Below, piece by piece: positions 48,637-58,001 of a stretch of 64,000 nucleotides of DNA. Position 1 is the first letter of the stretch. Every line of letters begins with the position of its first letter. The position numbers were made by a program, and so were the translations under genes. Source of the stretch: Dactylosporangium aurantiacum (GTDB lineage: Bacteria; Actinomycetota; Actinomycetes; Mycobacteriales; Micromonosporaceae). The DNA is taken from positions 1 through 64,000 of the forward strand of contig NZ_JNYJ01000017.1 in NCBI RefSeq assembly GCF_000716715.1, given 5' to 3'. The notes beneath the pieces are model-generated. The model made no database searches. It was not told where the DNA came from and was given only the letters and a program-made list of their open reading frames with translations.

Positions 48637-50091
48637 TCAGTCCCAGGTCAGCAGCTGGTCCACCGGTGCGTGGTCGTCCGTCAGCACCTTCGCCCCGGTG
48701 TGGAAGGACCGCAGCGCCGGGCCGGACAGCGTCTGCGGGGCGTCGCCGGTCACCGCGCCCGCCCAGGGCGGCAACGGCGCCGTCGAGGCGAACACCACGA
48801 AGTTGCTGCCCGTCTCGCCGCGCAGCGCGGCCGCCGGCGCGACCAGCATCACGTGCGGGAAGACCTCGGCGATGGTGGCGACCTCCGCCCGGACGAACCG
48901 GCGGGCCGGGCCGTCGATGACGTTGAGCGCGTAGACGCCGCCCGGGCGCAGGACGCGGCGGACGTCGGTGACGAGCTCGCGGGTCGTCAGGTGCCACGGG
49001 ACGGCGAGGTGGCCGAACGCGTCGCCGATGACGACGTCCCGGCTGGCGGACGGCTGGCGGCGCAGGTTGGCGCGGGCGTCGCCGGTCTCGACGCGCAGCA
49101 GCGGGCCGGTGCGCAGGCCGAGCAGCCGGCGGTCGAGGGCGACCAGCGCCGGGTCGAGCTCCAGGACGAGGTTGTCGCTGCCGGGGCGGGTCGCGGCGAC
49201 GTACCGCGGCAGGGTGAACCCGCCGCCGCCGAGGTGCAGGGCGGCCAGCGGCCCGGGCGGCAGGTGGTCCAGGTAGCCGCCGATCCACTGGGTGTAGGAG
49301 TACTCGAGGTGCTCCGGGTCGGCCAGGTCGACGTAGGAGTGCTGGGCGCCGTTGAGCAGCAGGGTGCGGCCGGTGCCGTCGGCGGTGACGGCGGCGCAGG
49401 TGTAGGCGGTCTCCACGGCGCAGGGGTTGGGGGCGACGATGCCGATGGGCACGCCGATGGCGGTGAACGCGAGGGCGGCGGACAGGTTGCCGCGGCGGCG
49501 CCAGTACCCGCCGAACCCGAACCCGGCGACGGCGAGGACGCCGGCCAGGGCGTACAGGATGACGCTGGTGGGGACGGTGGCGACGAGGACGAACCCGGTC
49601 GCGAACGTGGCGGTGATGGCGCCGAGGGTGCCGACGCTGGACAGCCGGCCGACGACCCGGCCGGTGTGGGCGAGGTCGGCGAGCTGCAGCTTGACGACGA
49701 GCGGGGTGACCGCGGACAGCAGCGCGGCGGGCACGAAGAGGGTCATGGTGGCCAGCAGCAGGACGCTGGTGGTGTCGGTGCCACGCAGCCACTCGCCGGC
49801 GACCCGGATGATGGGCAGCGTGGCGGCGGTGGCGACGGCGCCGAGGAGCAGCAGCGGGGACAGCAGGCGGCGCTGGTCGGTGCTGCGGTCGGCGAGCCAG
49901 CCGCCGGTCCAGGCGCCGTAGGCGATGGCGGCGAGGGCGACGCCGATGATGGCGGTGCTGCTGGACAGGGTCACGCCGACGTACGGGCCGACGAGCCGCA
50001 GCCCGACGATCTCCAGGACGAGCACGGCGCCGCTGGTCAGGAAGACGAGGGCGGCGGCGATGCGGTTATTGAGCGGTGTCGCGGGAGTCAC
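48637..50091 (-). CDS. membrane-fused spermidine-synthase-like protein
   Basis: This is a protein of about 484 residues. The N-terminal half has about seven membrane helices (starting RIAAALVFLTSGAVLVLEIVG). The C-terminal half is a methyltransferase-fold spermidine-synthase-like domain with LHLGGGGFTLPRYV, VLELDPALVALDRR and VVIGDAFGHLAVP. Such fused proteins are common in actinobacteria; polyamine synthesis has not been shown for most. GTG at 50091 is assumed; the GTG at 50109 would collide with the divergent valS start. No ribosome binding site is clear. Confidence 0.82.
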   Translation of the reverse strand: MTPATPLNNRIAAALVFLTSGAVLVLEIVGLRLVGPYVGVTLSSSTAIIGVALAAIAYGAWTGGWLADRSTDQRRLLSPLLLLGAVATAATLPIIRVAGEWLRGTDTTSVLLLATMTLFVPAALLSAVTPLVVKLQLADLAHTGRVVGRLSSVGTLGAITATFATGFVLVATVPTSVILYALAGVLAVAGFGFGGYWRRRGNLSAALAFTAIGVPIGIVAPNPCAVETAYTCAAVTADGTGRTLLLNGAQHSYVDLADPEHLEYSYTQWIGGYLDHLPPGPLAALHLGGGGFTLPRYVAATRPGSDNLVLELDPALVALDRRLLGLRTGPLLRVETGDARANLRRQPSASRDVVIGDAFGHLAVPWHLTTRELVTDVRRVLRPGGVYALNVIDGPARRFVRAEVATIAEVFPHVMLVAPAAALRGETGSNFVVFASTAPLPPWAGAVTGDAPQTLSGPALRSFHTGAKVLTDDHAPVDQLLTWD

Positions 50092-50109
50092 CGCTCTAGC
50101 ATGGGGCAC

Positions 50110-52614
50110 ATGTCCGATTCGACGCGTATCCCTGCCAAGCCGACCCTCGATGGCCTCGAGGCGCGCTGGGTCAAGGTATGGGACGCCGAGGGGACGTACC
50201 GGTTCGACCGGTCCAGGTCGCGGCAGGACGTGTTCTCGATCGACACGCCGCCGCCGACGGTGAGCGGGGCGCTGCACATCGGGCACGTGTTCTCCTACAC
50301 GCAGACCGACGCGATCGCCCGCTACCAGCGGATGCGGGGCCGGGAAGTGTTCTATCCGATGGGCTGGGACGACAACGGGCTGCCGACGGAGCGGCGGGTG
50401 CAGCTGACCTACGGGGTGCAGTGCGACCCGACGCTGCCCTACGACCCGGACCTGGTGATCACCAAGACCGCGGGCGGCCCGCCGCAGAAGATCAGCCGGC
50501 GCAACTTCATCGACCTGTGCAAGCGGCAGACGGAGGTCGACGAGCAGGCGTACGAGCGGCTGTGGCGCAACCTCGGGCTGTCGGTGGACTGGTCGCTGCT
50601 GTACACGACGATCGGCGACCGGGCCCGGGCGGCGGCGCAGCGCGGCTTCCTCAACAGCCTGGCCCGCGGCGACGCGTACGCGGTGGACGGCCCGACGCTG
50701 TGGGACGTGACGTTCGGCACGGCGGTGGCGCAGGCGGAGCTGGAGGACCGGGAGCGGCCGGGCGCGTACCACCGGGTGCGGTTCGGCGAGTTCGCGGTGG
50801 AGACGACCCGGCCGGAGCTGCTGCCGGCGTGCGTGGCGCTGGTCGCGCACCCCGACGACGAGCGCTACCGGCCGCACTTCGGCACGACGGTGCGCACGCC
50901 GCTGTTCCGGGTGGAGGTGCCGCTGCTCGCGCACCCCCTCGCCGACCCGGAGAAGGGCAGCGGTCTGGTGATGGTGTGCACGTTCGGCGACCTGACGGAC
51001 GTGACGTGGTGGCGGGAGCTGGACCTGCCGACCCGGACCGTGATCCAGCGCAACGGCCGGCTGGGGCTGCAGCCGCCGCCGGGCGTGGAGGAGGACCTGT
51101 ACGCGCTGGTGGCCGGGCTCACCGTGCACCAGGCGCGGGAGAAGGTGGTCGCCGCGTTGCGGGCCGAGGGCGCGCTGGAGGGCGAGCCGCGGCCGATCAC
51201 GCACGCGGTGAAGTTCTACGAGAAGGGCGAGAAGCCGCTCGAGATCGTCGGCACCCGGCAGTGGTACATCCGCAACGGCGGGCGCTCCCCGCAGCTGCGG
51301 GCGGCGCTGCTGGCCCGCGGGCGGGAGCTGCGGTGGACGCCGGCGCACATGCGCAGCCGGTACGAGCACTGGGTGGAGGGCCTGACCGGCGACTGGGTGA
51401 TCAGCCGGCAGCGGTTCTTCGGGGTGCCGATCCCGCTGTGGTACCGGCTGGACGCCGAGGCGCACCCGATCTACGACGAGCCGATCGTGCCGTCGGCCCT
51501 GCCGATGGATCCCAGCAGCGACACGCCGCCGGGGTTCGAGGAGGCGGACCGGGGCCGGCCGGGCGGGTTCATCGGCGACCCGGACGTGATGGACACGTGG
51601 GCGACGTCGTCGCTGACGCCGCAGATCATCGGTGGCTGGCTCGACGACCCGGACCTGTTCGGCCGGGTGTTCCCGATGGACCTGCGCCCACAGGCGCACG
51701 AGATCATCCGGACCTGGCTGTTCTCCACGGTGCTGCGCGCGCACGTGGAGCACGGGGTGCTGCCGTGGAAGCACGCGTCGATCGCCGGTTGGATCGTCGA
51801 CCCGGACCGCAAGAAGATCGGCAAGTCGAAGGACAACGCGCCGGACTCGCCGGAGGCGCTGCTGGAGCGGTTCGGCGCGGACGCGCTGCGGTACTGGGCG
51901 ACGAGCGCCCGTCCGGGCGTGGACACGGCGCTGGACCTGAACCAGATGAAGGTGGGCCGGCGGCTGGCGACGAAGCTGCTCAACGCGAGCCGGTTCGTGC
52001 TCGGCTTCCCATCACCGCAGTCACTGCCGGAGTCCGGCACGGTGACCGAGCCCGTGGACCGGGCGCTGCTGGCGACGCTGTCGGCGGTGGTGACCGACGC
52101 GACGGCGGCCTTCGAGGCGTACGACTACGCCCGCGCCCTGGAGCGGGTCGAGCAGTTCTTCTGGTCGTTCTGCGACGACTACGTCGAGCTGGTGAAGGCG
52201 CGCGCCTACGGTGAGGTGCCCGGCGGCGACTCGGCGCGGGCCGCGCTGAGCACGGCGCTGTCGACGCTGCTGCGGTTGTTCGCGCCGTTCCTGCCGTACG
52301 TGACGGAGGAGGTCTGGTCGTGGTGGCAGGAGGGGTCGGTGCACCGCGCACCGTGGCCCGCCGCCGGTGACCTGCCGGACCTGCCGGACGGGACCGACGT
52401 GTCGCCGCTGACGACGGCGACGGCGGTGCTCGCGGCGGTGCGCAAGGCGAAGTCGGCGGCGCGGCAGTCGATGCGGGCCGAGGTGGCGCTGCTGGAGGTC
52501 GCCGGGCCCGCCGCGGTGCTGGAGCTGGTGCGGGCCGACCTCACCGCGGCCGGCAACGTGCGCGAGTGGGCCGTCACGGACGCCGGGGAGCTGTCGGTTA
52601 CCGTCACGGTGTGA
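50110..52614 (+). CDS. valS: valyl-tRNA synthetase, archaeal/rickettsial type
   Basis: This 834-residue class I synthetase charges tRNA-Val. It has the HIGH motif (SGALHIGHVFSYTQTD), the editing domain (about 200-330) and the KMSKS equivalent KKIGKSKDN. The segment FYPMGWDDNGLPTERRVQ and the N-terminus TRIPAKPTLDGLEARWVKVW are those of the archaeal/rickettsial group, not of the usual actinobacterial ValRS. ATG at 50110 is used; TAGCAT 7 bases upstream fits a leaderless transcript. It overlaps the SpoU gene by one base. Confidence 0.92.
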   Translation: MSDSTRIPAKPTLDGLEARWVKVWDAEGTYRFDRSRSRQDVFSIDTPPPTVSGALHIGHVFSYTQTDAIARYQRMRGREVFYPMGWDDNGLPTERRVQLTYGVQCDPTLPYDPDLVITKTAGGPPQKISRRNFIDLCKRQTEVDEQAYERLWRNLGLSVDWSLLYTTIGDRARAAAQRGFLNSLARGDAYAVDGPTLWDVTFGTAVAQAELEDRERPGAYHRVRFGEFAVETTRPELLPACVALVAHPDDERYRPHFGTTVRTPLFRVEVPLLAHPLADPEKGSGLVMVCTFGDLTDVTWWRELDLPTRTVIQRNGRLGLQPPPGVEEDLYALVAGLTVHQAREKVVAALRAEGALEGEPRPITHAVKFYEKGEKPLEIVGTRQWYIRNGGRSPQLRAALLARGRELRWTPAHMRSRYEHWVEGLTGDWVISRQRFFGVPIPLWYRLDAEAHPIYDEPIVPSALPMDPSSDTPPGFEEADRGRPGGFIGDPDVMDTWATSSLTPQIIGGWLDDPDLFGRVFPMDLRPQAHEIIRTWLFSTVLRAHVEHGVLPWKHASIAGWIVDPDRKKIGKSKDNAPDSPEALLERFGADALRYWATSARPGVDTALDLNQMKVGRRLATKLLNASRFVLGFPSPQSLPESGTVTEPVDRALLATLSAVVTDATAAFEAYDYARALERVEQFFWSFCDDYVELVKARAYGEVPGGDSARAALSTALSTLLRLFAPFLPYVTEEVWSWWQEGSVHRAPWPAAGDLPDLPDGTDVSPLTTATAVLAAVRKAKSAARQSMRAEVALLEVAGPAAVLELVRADLTAAGNVREWAVTDAGELSVTVTV

Positions 52615-53420
52615 TGGAACTCCAGGCCATCGGGGTCCAGCACCCCGCCGTGCGGCAGGTGCAGCACATCCAGAACAACACCGCGCCGAACCGGTACAAG
52701 CTGTTCGTGGCCGAGGGCCTCTGGGCGCACAACATGCTCCTGGAGGCCGGCGCCCCCATCGACACGTTCTTCTGGTGCCCTGAGGCGATCTACGCCGATG
52801 AGGCGCACCGGCGGGCGGAGGAGATCGCCGCGCGGGCCGACCGGTCGTTCCGGATCTCGCTGCGGACCCTGGAGAAGATCTCCGAGCGGGACAAGCCGGA
52901 CGGCCTGCTGTCGCTGGCCGCGCTGCCCCGGTGGGGCGTCGACGACCTGCGCTTCGGCCGGACGGCGCTGGTGCTGGTCGCCGACGGCCTGGAGATCCCC
53001 GGCAACCTGGGCACGCTGATCCGGTCGCTGGACGCGTGCGGCGCGGACTGCCTGGTGCTGACCAACCGCAAGACCCGGCTGACCCATCCGAAGGTGATCC
53101 GGGCCAGCCAGGGCACGATCCTGACGGTGCCGACGGTCGAGTTCGAGCAGACCGCCGACGCGGTCGGGTGGCTGCGGCGGCACCGGTTCACGGTCCTGCT
53201 CGCCGACACCGACGAGGCGGTCAACTACCGCCGGGCGGACTACTCGGGGCGCACCGCGCTGGTCGTCGGCAGCGAGCGCTACGGCATCGGCAAGGAGTGG
53301 TACGGCCACGGCTTCCAGCGGGTCGCGGTGCCGATGCTCGGCTCTGGCGACTCGCTGAACGTCTCGGTGTCCGCGTCAGTGCTGCTGTACGAGGCGCGGG
53401 CGCGCAAGTCCGACTGGTAG
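52614..53420 (+). CDS. SpoU/TrmH-family RNA methyltransferase
   Basis: This is a 268-residue protein. An N-terminal L30e-like domain (about 1-100, with NRYKLFVAEG) precedes the SPOUT domain with DGLEIPGNLGTLIRSLDACG (motif 1), VGSERYGI (motif 2) and LNVSVSASVLLYE (motif 3, knotted SAM site). It would methylate a ribose in rRNA or tRNA. The ATG overlaps the valS stop as TGATG, so it is made together with the synthetase. A tRNA target is attractive but unproven. Confidence 0.9.
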   Translation: MELQAIGVQHPAVRQVQHIQNNTAPNRYKLFVAEGLWAHNMLLEAGAPIDTFFWCPEAIYADEAHRRAEEIAARADRSFRISLRTLEKISERDKPDGLLSLAALPRWGVDDLRFGRTALVLVADGLEIPGNLGTLIRSLDACGADCLVLTNRKTRLTHPKVIRASQGTILTVPTVEFEQTADAVGWLRRHRFTVLLADTDEAVNYRRADYSGRTALVVGSERYGIGKEWYGHGFQRVAVPMLGSGDSLNVSVSASVLLYEARARKSDW

Positions 53421-53421
53421 C

Positions 53422-53454
53422 CCGCCCGGCACCCTGTGACGGGGTGCCGGGCGG
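53422..53454. terminator. terminator between convergent genes
   Basis: A 13-bp stem CCGCCCGGCACCC / GGGTGCCGGGCGG with a 7-base loop starts one base after the SpoU stop and ends 17 bases before the stop of the convergent VWA gene. It can serve both. Confidence 0.85.
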
Positions 53455-53470
53455 TGGGTGCCGGGGGCGG

Positions 53471-55210
53471 CTACTTCGGCTGGACGGCCTGGCCGCGCAG
53501 CGAGATCGCCTGCAGGAAGATGTCGCCGATCTTCGCCGGGTCGGGGGCGACGAACGTGCCGCCGCCGACGGCGTCGGTGATCTGGCGCATGGCGCCTTCG
53601 CCGACCTTGTCGCCGATGCCGATGAGGATGACCTGGATCGGCTTGGCCGGGTCGGCGGTGGCCTTGAGCTCGGCGATGAGCTGCTCCAGAGAGAGGCCGC
53701 CGGCGGGGTCGTCGTTCTCACCGTCGGTCATGACGATGAGCGAGTTGATCCGGCCGTTGTCCCAGCCGCTCTGCACGGCCTTGTAACCGGCGAGGATGGT
53801 GTCGTAGAGGGCGGTGTCGCCGTTCTGCTTCGGGCGGATCGACTGCAGCGCCTGCAGGCACTGGTTGCGCTGGCTGACCAGCGGGCCGATCGGCACCAGC
53901 TGCTTGTAGTCCTTGGCGCCGTCGAGCTGGGTGGAGAACGTCCACACGCCGAGCGCCCAGGAGTCGTCGAAGAGCTGCATGCCGCGCCGGGCCGCTTCGA
54001 GGGTCACCGTCATGCGGTCGAGGCCGCCGGCGGTCGGGACCTTCGTCAGCATGGAGCCGGAGACGTCGATGACGGCGAGCATGCGGGCCGGCAGGGTGAT
54101 CGCCTGCCACTTGGTCAGCAGGCCTTCGATGGCCGCGGCCTCGGGCACCTGGCTGGCGGTGAGGGCCGGCGGCGCGCTGGTCGGGGTCTGGAAGCCCTTG
54201 CCGGCCGCGCCGTCGGAGCCGCGCAGGCCGATCGCGCCGAGCCGGTCGCGGAAGCTCTCGCCGTTGAGCGACTTGAGCAGCTGCTCGGCCACGGCGGCGC
54301 GGTCCTTGTTCAGCACCACGAACGGGTAGTCGAGGGCGACCGGGGCGGGCTCGGCGTAGATGGCGGCGATGCGCACCGGCGGCTGCTGGGCGTTGTACTG
54401 GATGACCGACTGCTCCGACAGCGGCGCCACGGTGAGGCCGCTGCTGAGGGCCTGCGGGTCGGAGCCGCGCGGGAACTTCTGCATCAGGTCGTCCTTGACC
54501 GCCGACCGGCCGGCGGCGAGGGCGCGCAGCGCGGCGGTGGCGATCTGGGTGGCCTGGGTGGTGTTGCCGCCGCCGGAGGCGGTGGCCGCGGCGGCGAGCG
54601 TCATCAGGCCGGCGAGGCCGGTCGAGTCGCGGCTGGGCTCGACGATGCCGAGCTTGACCTTCTGGTCGCCGGACACCTTCGCGATGAGGTCCGTGTACTT
54701 GATCTTCGTCGCGGGCCAGCCGAACGAGTTCGTCGCGATCGGCTCGGGGACGGCGACGACGATGGGGCTGCGGGCGATCGACGTGGCGGTGGCCGGCACG
54801 CTCTGCGGGTTGGCGGCGCGCAGCCGCTGCAGCCACAGCGACGAGTCCGGCACCCACACGTCGGGCACCCGGGTCTTGCCGTTGGCCTGGCCGACACCGG
54901 TCAGCGACTTCTTCGAGGCGGCGGCCACGGCGGCGGCCACGTCGGCCGGGGCGGCCTCGATCACCTCGACATCGACGCAGCTGTCGTCGGCCTTCGCCTG
55001 CTCGGTCCAGTCGGCCACCTGCTGCTTGAGCGCGGGGGCGATGTCGGTGGGCGCGCTGATCGTGAGCTTGGTCGAGGCGCCACATGACACCTGCGAGTAC
55101 TTGCGGAACGCATACCAGCTGCCGGCGAGGACAACGAGCACGGCGACGGCGGCGGCGCCCATCTTGAGCGCTGCGCCTGACGACCCCGCTGAGCGGTGGC
55201 GACCTTTCAC
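53471..55210 (-). CDS. membrane-anchored substrate-binding/VWA protein
   Basis: This is a 579-residue protein. One membrane helix (about 15-35) exports the rest. The central part (about 45-360) resembles a periplasmic binding protein (TKLTISAPTDIAPALKQQ, DVWVPDSSLWLQRL). The C-terminal part is a von Willebrand A domain with the metal site DVSGSM and later IVMTDGENDD. GGAGG lies 9 bases before the GTG start. Such proteins are common in actinomycetes, with unknown ligands. Adhesion or assembly at the wall is a guess. Confidence 0.85.
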   Translation of the reverse strand: MKGRHRSAGSSGAALKMGAAAVAVLVVLAGSWYAFRKYSQVSCGASTKLTISAPTDIAPALKQQVADWTEQAKADDSCVDVEVIEAAPADVAAAVAAASKKSLTGVGQANGKTRVPDVWVPDSSLWLQRLRAANPQSVPATATSIARSPIVVAVPEPIATNSFGWPATKIKYTDLIAKVSGDQKVKLGIVEPSRDSTGLAGLMTLAAAATASGGGNTTQATQIATAALRALAAGRSAVKDDLMQKFPRGSDPQALSSGLTVAPLSEQSVIQYNAQQPPVRIAAIYAEPAPVALDYPFVVLNKDRAAVAEQLLKSLNGESFRDRLGAIGLRGSDGAAGKGFQTPTSAPPALTASQVPEAAAIEGLLTKWQAITLPARMLAVIDVSGSMLTKVPTAGGLDRMTVTLEAARRGMQLFDDSWALGVWTFSTQLDGAKDYKQLVPIGPLVSQRNQCLQALQSIRPKQNGDTALYDTILAGYKAVQSGWDNGRINSLIVMTDGENDDPAGGLSLEQLIAELKATADPAKPIQVILIGIGDKVGEGAMRQITDAVGGGTFVAPDPAKIGDIFLQAISLRGQAVQPK

Positions 55211-55401
55211 GGCTCTAATCCTCCGGACCGGCGGCCTTCGCGGCCTTGTACCTTCGGTTGAAAATCACTGACGGTACGCATCCCAACAAACGAACGCCCA
55301 ATCTACAAGGCACCGAAGAATCGTAGTTAAACGAACACGGCTCGCAATCGTGCTGGGACAAACCGCCGCAAGCAGGCATTCCACCCGCGCTTAAATCTGC
55401 C

Positions 55402-56199
55402 CTAATCGATCTTCAGCGTGCCCGGTCGATCACGTAGGGTGACGATCAGTGGGCGGTGATCGGAGAAGGACACCGCCGGGGTCGCCACCTGCAGGACCCG
55501 CGGCAGCCGCTCGAGGCCGTGCCGGTCGGCGAGCACGTGGTCGAACTGCACACGTGGCGCCGGTGACGGGTACGTCGGCAGGCCCGCGAGCCGGTGCCAG
55601 CCGGAGAAGAGGCGGGGCAGCCGGCCGGGCAGGTTGAGGTCGGCGAGCAGCACGCGGGGCGCCGGCATGCCGCGCAGCGCCCGGCGGACCAGCTGCAGCT
55701 GCCGCACGTTCCAGCCGGGCACGAACGACAGGTGGGTGGTGGCGACCGTCACACGCCCGACGGGGGTCTCGAGCACCGCGGCGATCAACACCCGCGGCTC
55801 GTCGTCGAGCAGCATGAGCCGCTGCCCGGCCAGGATCGGCGAGCGCAGCGGGGCGGCCGGCAGCCTGGTGACCCGCCATTCGACGACCGGATACCGGCTC
55901 ACCAGCGCCACGCCGTAGTGCGGATCGCCGCCGTGCTGGTCGGCGTCGGTCGCCACCCGGAACCACTCGCCGGGCGTGCCGACCACCGCCGGCACGAACA
56001 GGAACTCGGCCCCGCCCATCGCGTCGGCCGCGATCCCGGCGAGGTCGGCGTGGCCGCTGCGGACCTGGCCGCGGTCGACCTCCTGCAGGCCCAGCACGTC
56101 GGCGCCGAGCCCGGCGATCGCGGCGTGCACCCGGCCGGCGTCGACCAGGCCGTCGGCGAGAGACCGTCCGTGCATCAGGTTGAACGTGCCCAGCCGCAT
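55402..56199 (-). CDS. endonuclease/exonuclease/phosphatase-family protein
   Basis: This 265-residue protein has the EEP fold motifs: TFNLMHG, LGLQEVDRGQ (metal Glu), ATTHLSFVPG (His), LLADLNLPG (Asp/Asn) and FSDHRPLIV (catalytic Asp-His). It has no signal peptide. The substrate could be nucleic acid or a phosphoester. GAGG precedes the ATG, and the gene starts 3 bases after the lipoprotein gene stop, so it ends a three-gene operon. Confidence 0.87.
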   Translation of the reverse strand: MRLGTFNLMHGRSLADGLVDAGRVHAAIAGLGADVLGLQEVDRGQVRSGHADLAGIAADAMGGAEFLFVPAVVGTPGEWFRVATDADQHGGDPHYGVALVSRYPVVEWRVTRLPAAPLRSPILAGQRLMLLDDEPRVLIAAVLETPVGRVTVATTHLSFVPGWNVRQLQLVRRALRGMPAPRVLLADLNLPGRLPRLFSGWHRLAGLPTYPSPAPRVQFDHVLADRHGLERLPRVLQVATPAVSFSDHRPLIVTLRDRPGTLKID

Positions 56200-56202
56200 G
56201 CC

Positions 56203-56829
56203 TCATTGTCGCCGTTGCAGCTTGCGTACCGCTGTCCTGGCGATCGCCTCGGTCTCCGCAGCGTCGACGCCGGGCTGGCCGAAGTGCACGATCGTGCAGG
56301 TGGTGCCGCCGACGCGGACCGCGAGCAGGTAGCCGCCGAGCGTGTAGGCGTCGTCGCCGGCACCGCCCGAAGCGGTCATCCGGAACGCGGCGGACTCGTC
56401 GCCGAGCCCGGGCAGGCCGCCGTCGGCCACGGTGACGGTGGTCGTGTCGCCGGCGCCGTCGGTGTCGGTGAAGGTGGCGCACTGTCCGGCGAGCGTCCGC
56501 AGTACACCCACCGCGCCCGGAGCCTCGGCGAGCTCCTCGGCGAGGAACGGTCCCGCCGCGCCGGCCTCGAACCGGACCCCGCCGCCGCCGTCGCGGAACC
56601 GGTCGAGCAGCGCGCCGCAGCCCTCGACGCTCACCGAGCCCGCGGCGCTGACCTCCGGCTCGGCCTGCGGCGGGCTGGTGACATACCCGTCGGGCAGGTC
56701 GGCGACCGTCAGCATGACGTCCGGGGCGCCGGTACGCGAAGACTCCGGCTCGACGGGTGTCGAACCGGAGTCACAGGCGCTCAGCGCCAGCACCAGGGCG
56801 CTGAGCAGGGTCGCGGTGGGTCTGCCCAT
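56203..56829 (-). CDS. secreted lipoprotein
   Basis: This 208-residue protein has a signal peptide with lipobox LALSAC (Cys about 19) followed by a Ser/Pro-rich linker and a beta-rich domain with Cys pairs (VEGCGALLD, AGQCATF, GTTCTIVHFGQ). The pattern is similar to actinobacterial sensor-domain or LpqN/PknH-like extracellular proteins, though I cannot fix the family. The ATG overlaps the stop of the PD40 gene (TGATG). Confidence 0.75.
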   Translation of the reverse strand: MGRPTATLLSALVLALSACDSGSTPVEPESSRTGAPDVMLTVADLPDGYVTSPPQAEPEVSAAGSVSVEGCGALLDRFRDGGGGVRFEAGAAGPFLAEELAEAPGAVGVLRTLAGQCATFTDTDGAGDTTTVTVADGGLPGLGDESAAFRMTASGGAGDDAYTLGGYLLAVRVGGTTCTIVHFGQPGVDAAETEAIARTAVRKLQRRQ

Positions 56830-57821
56830 CAAGCGCCGACGGTCGGCTGCGAGCCCTGGCGCAGCGGGGTCCGGGCACCGGTGGCCAGGTCGACCGCGGT
56901 GATCCAGGAGTGGCCCTGGTGGGCGGCGGTCAGCACGCCGGTGCCGGTGCCGGCGTAGACCATCTCGCGGTCGCCGGCGGTGCCGATCTGGTGGCGGTTG
57001 CCACCGTCGGCGTCGGCCTCGGTGACCCGCACGGCCGTGCCGTCCTCGGTGTACGTGGTCCAGGTGACCTTCTGCCCGTCGGCGCGCCAGGCCGGCACGA
57101 CGCCGAAGCCACTGGTACCGGAGCCGCCGCCGCCGTAGTAGTCGATGGCGCGCTCGGTGCCGGTGCCGACGTTGCCGACGCTCAGGCAGTTGTCGGCGAT
57201 CGACTCGCACTCGCCGCCGCGGAAGGCGATCTTCGTGCCGTCGGGCGACCAGGCGACGGCGTCGTCGGTGCGCAGCCGGTCGACCAGCTTCGGCCCGGCG
57301 GCGGCCTTCTCCTCCGGCTGCTCCATGACGTAGCCGACCTCGGGCAGGGCCTGGTCGCGACAGGAGGCGGGGAAGAGCGGCTCGGAGGCGGCGCCGAGGC
57401 CGTCGGCGCGGACCCGGAAGACGCCCGGGCCGCCGGTGCACGACAGCGCCGCGTACGCGATCCACTGCCCGTCGGGCGACCAGGACGGCCCACCCGCGGT
57501 GCGGTCGCTGACCTGGTGCTTGTCGCCGCCGTCGGCGTCCATCACCCAGACGGTGCCGTTGTGCAGGTACGCGAGCTTCGTGCCGGCCGGGTTGAACCGC
57601 GGGCGGGCGTTGACCTCGTCCTCGGTGAGCCGGGTCTCGGTGACGCCGTCGCTGCTGTAGATGACGCCGGCGCGCACGTAGGCGACGGTCCTGCCATCGG
57701 CGGCTCCGGCGGCTCCGGCGGCGGAGGCGTGCGCGGCGGGTGAGCCGATCATGGTGCCCAGGCCCGCCAGTGCGGCGAAGCCGGTCAGCGTGATGGCCTT
57801 CGAGATCGCGTTGCCGTTCAT
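56829..57821 (-). CDS. secreted TolB-like beta-propeller (PD40 repeats)
   Basis: This is a 330-residue protein. A signal peptide (about 1-32) is followed by PD40/TolB-type repeats with the motifs ARPRFNPAGTKLAYL, GPSWSPDGQWIAY, AVAWSPDGTKIAF and PAWRADGQKVTW, which form a propeller. GGAGG precedes the ATG by 6 bases. No enzymatic motif is present; a binding or scaffolding role is likely. It is the first gene of an operon with a lipoprotein and an EEP-family enzyme. Confidence 0.82.
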   Translation of the reverse strand: MNGNAISKAITLTGFAALAGLGTMIGSPAAHASAAGAAGAADGRTVAYVRAGVIYSSDGVTETRLTEDEVNARPRFNPAGTKLAYLHNGTVWVMDADGGDKHQVSDRTAGGPSWSPDGQWIAYAALSCTGGPGVFRVRADGLGAASEPLFPASCRDQALPEVGYVMEQPEEKAAAGPKLVDRLRTDDAVAWSPDGTKIAFRGGECESIADNCLSVGNVGTGTERAIDYYGGGGSGTSGFGVVPAWRADGQKVTWTTYTEDGTAVRVTEADADGGNRHQIGTAGDREMVYAGTGTGVLTAAHQGHSWITAVDLATGARTPLRQGSQPTVGA

Positions 57822-57892
57822 CCGTGCCTCCGTGGTGCTGTCGCTTCCGTGTGACGCTGAGACCATCGGCGCAACCGTGCCGCACCTGAACG

Positions 57893-57908
57893 GTTCCCGA
57901 CCGGGAAC
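57893..57908. promoter_or_regulatory. palindromic operator candidate
   Basis: GTTCCC-GACC-GGGAAC is a perfect 6-bp-arm inverted repeat in the divergent promoter region between the PD40 operon and the fabG-acyl-CoA dehydrogenase operon. Size and spacing suit a TetR- or GntR-type regulator. No regulator gene is adjacent. Confidence 0.5.
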
Positions 57909-58001
57909 TTCGGAGAAATTCCGCCAATCGGACAACCCTGTGAACAATTTGCACTCACAGTGCCTTTTCAGGACCGTGTCTCACGGGCGAGGATCGAAGG
58001 C

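Noticed and set aside
50092..51774. Extension of the spermidine-synthase-like frame across valS
   Set aside because: The extension is antisense to the ValRS gene with Arg/His-rich composition; membrane helices begin only after 50091.
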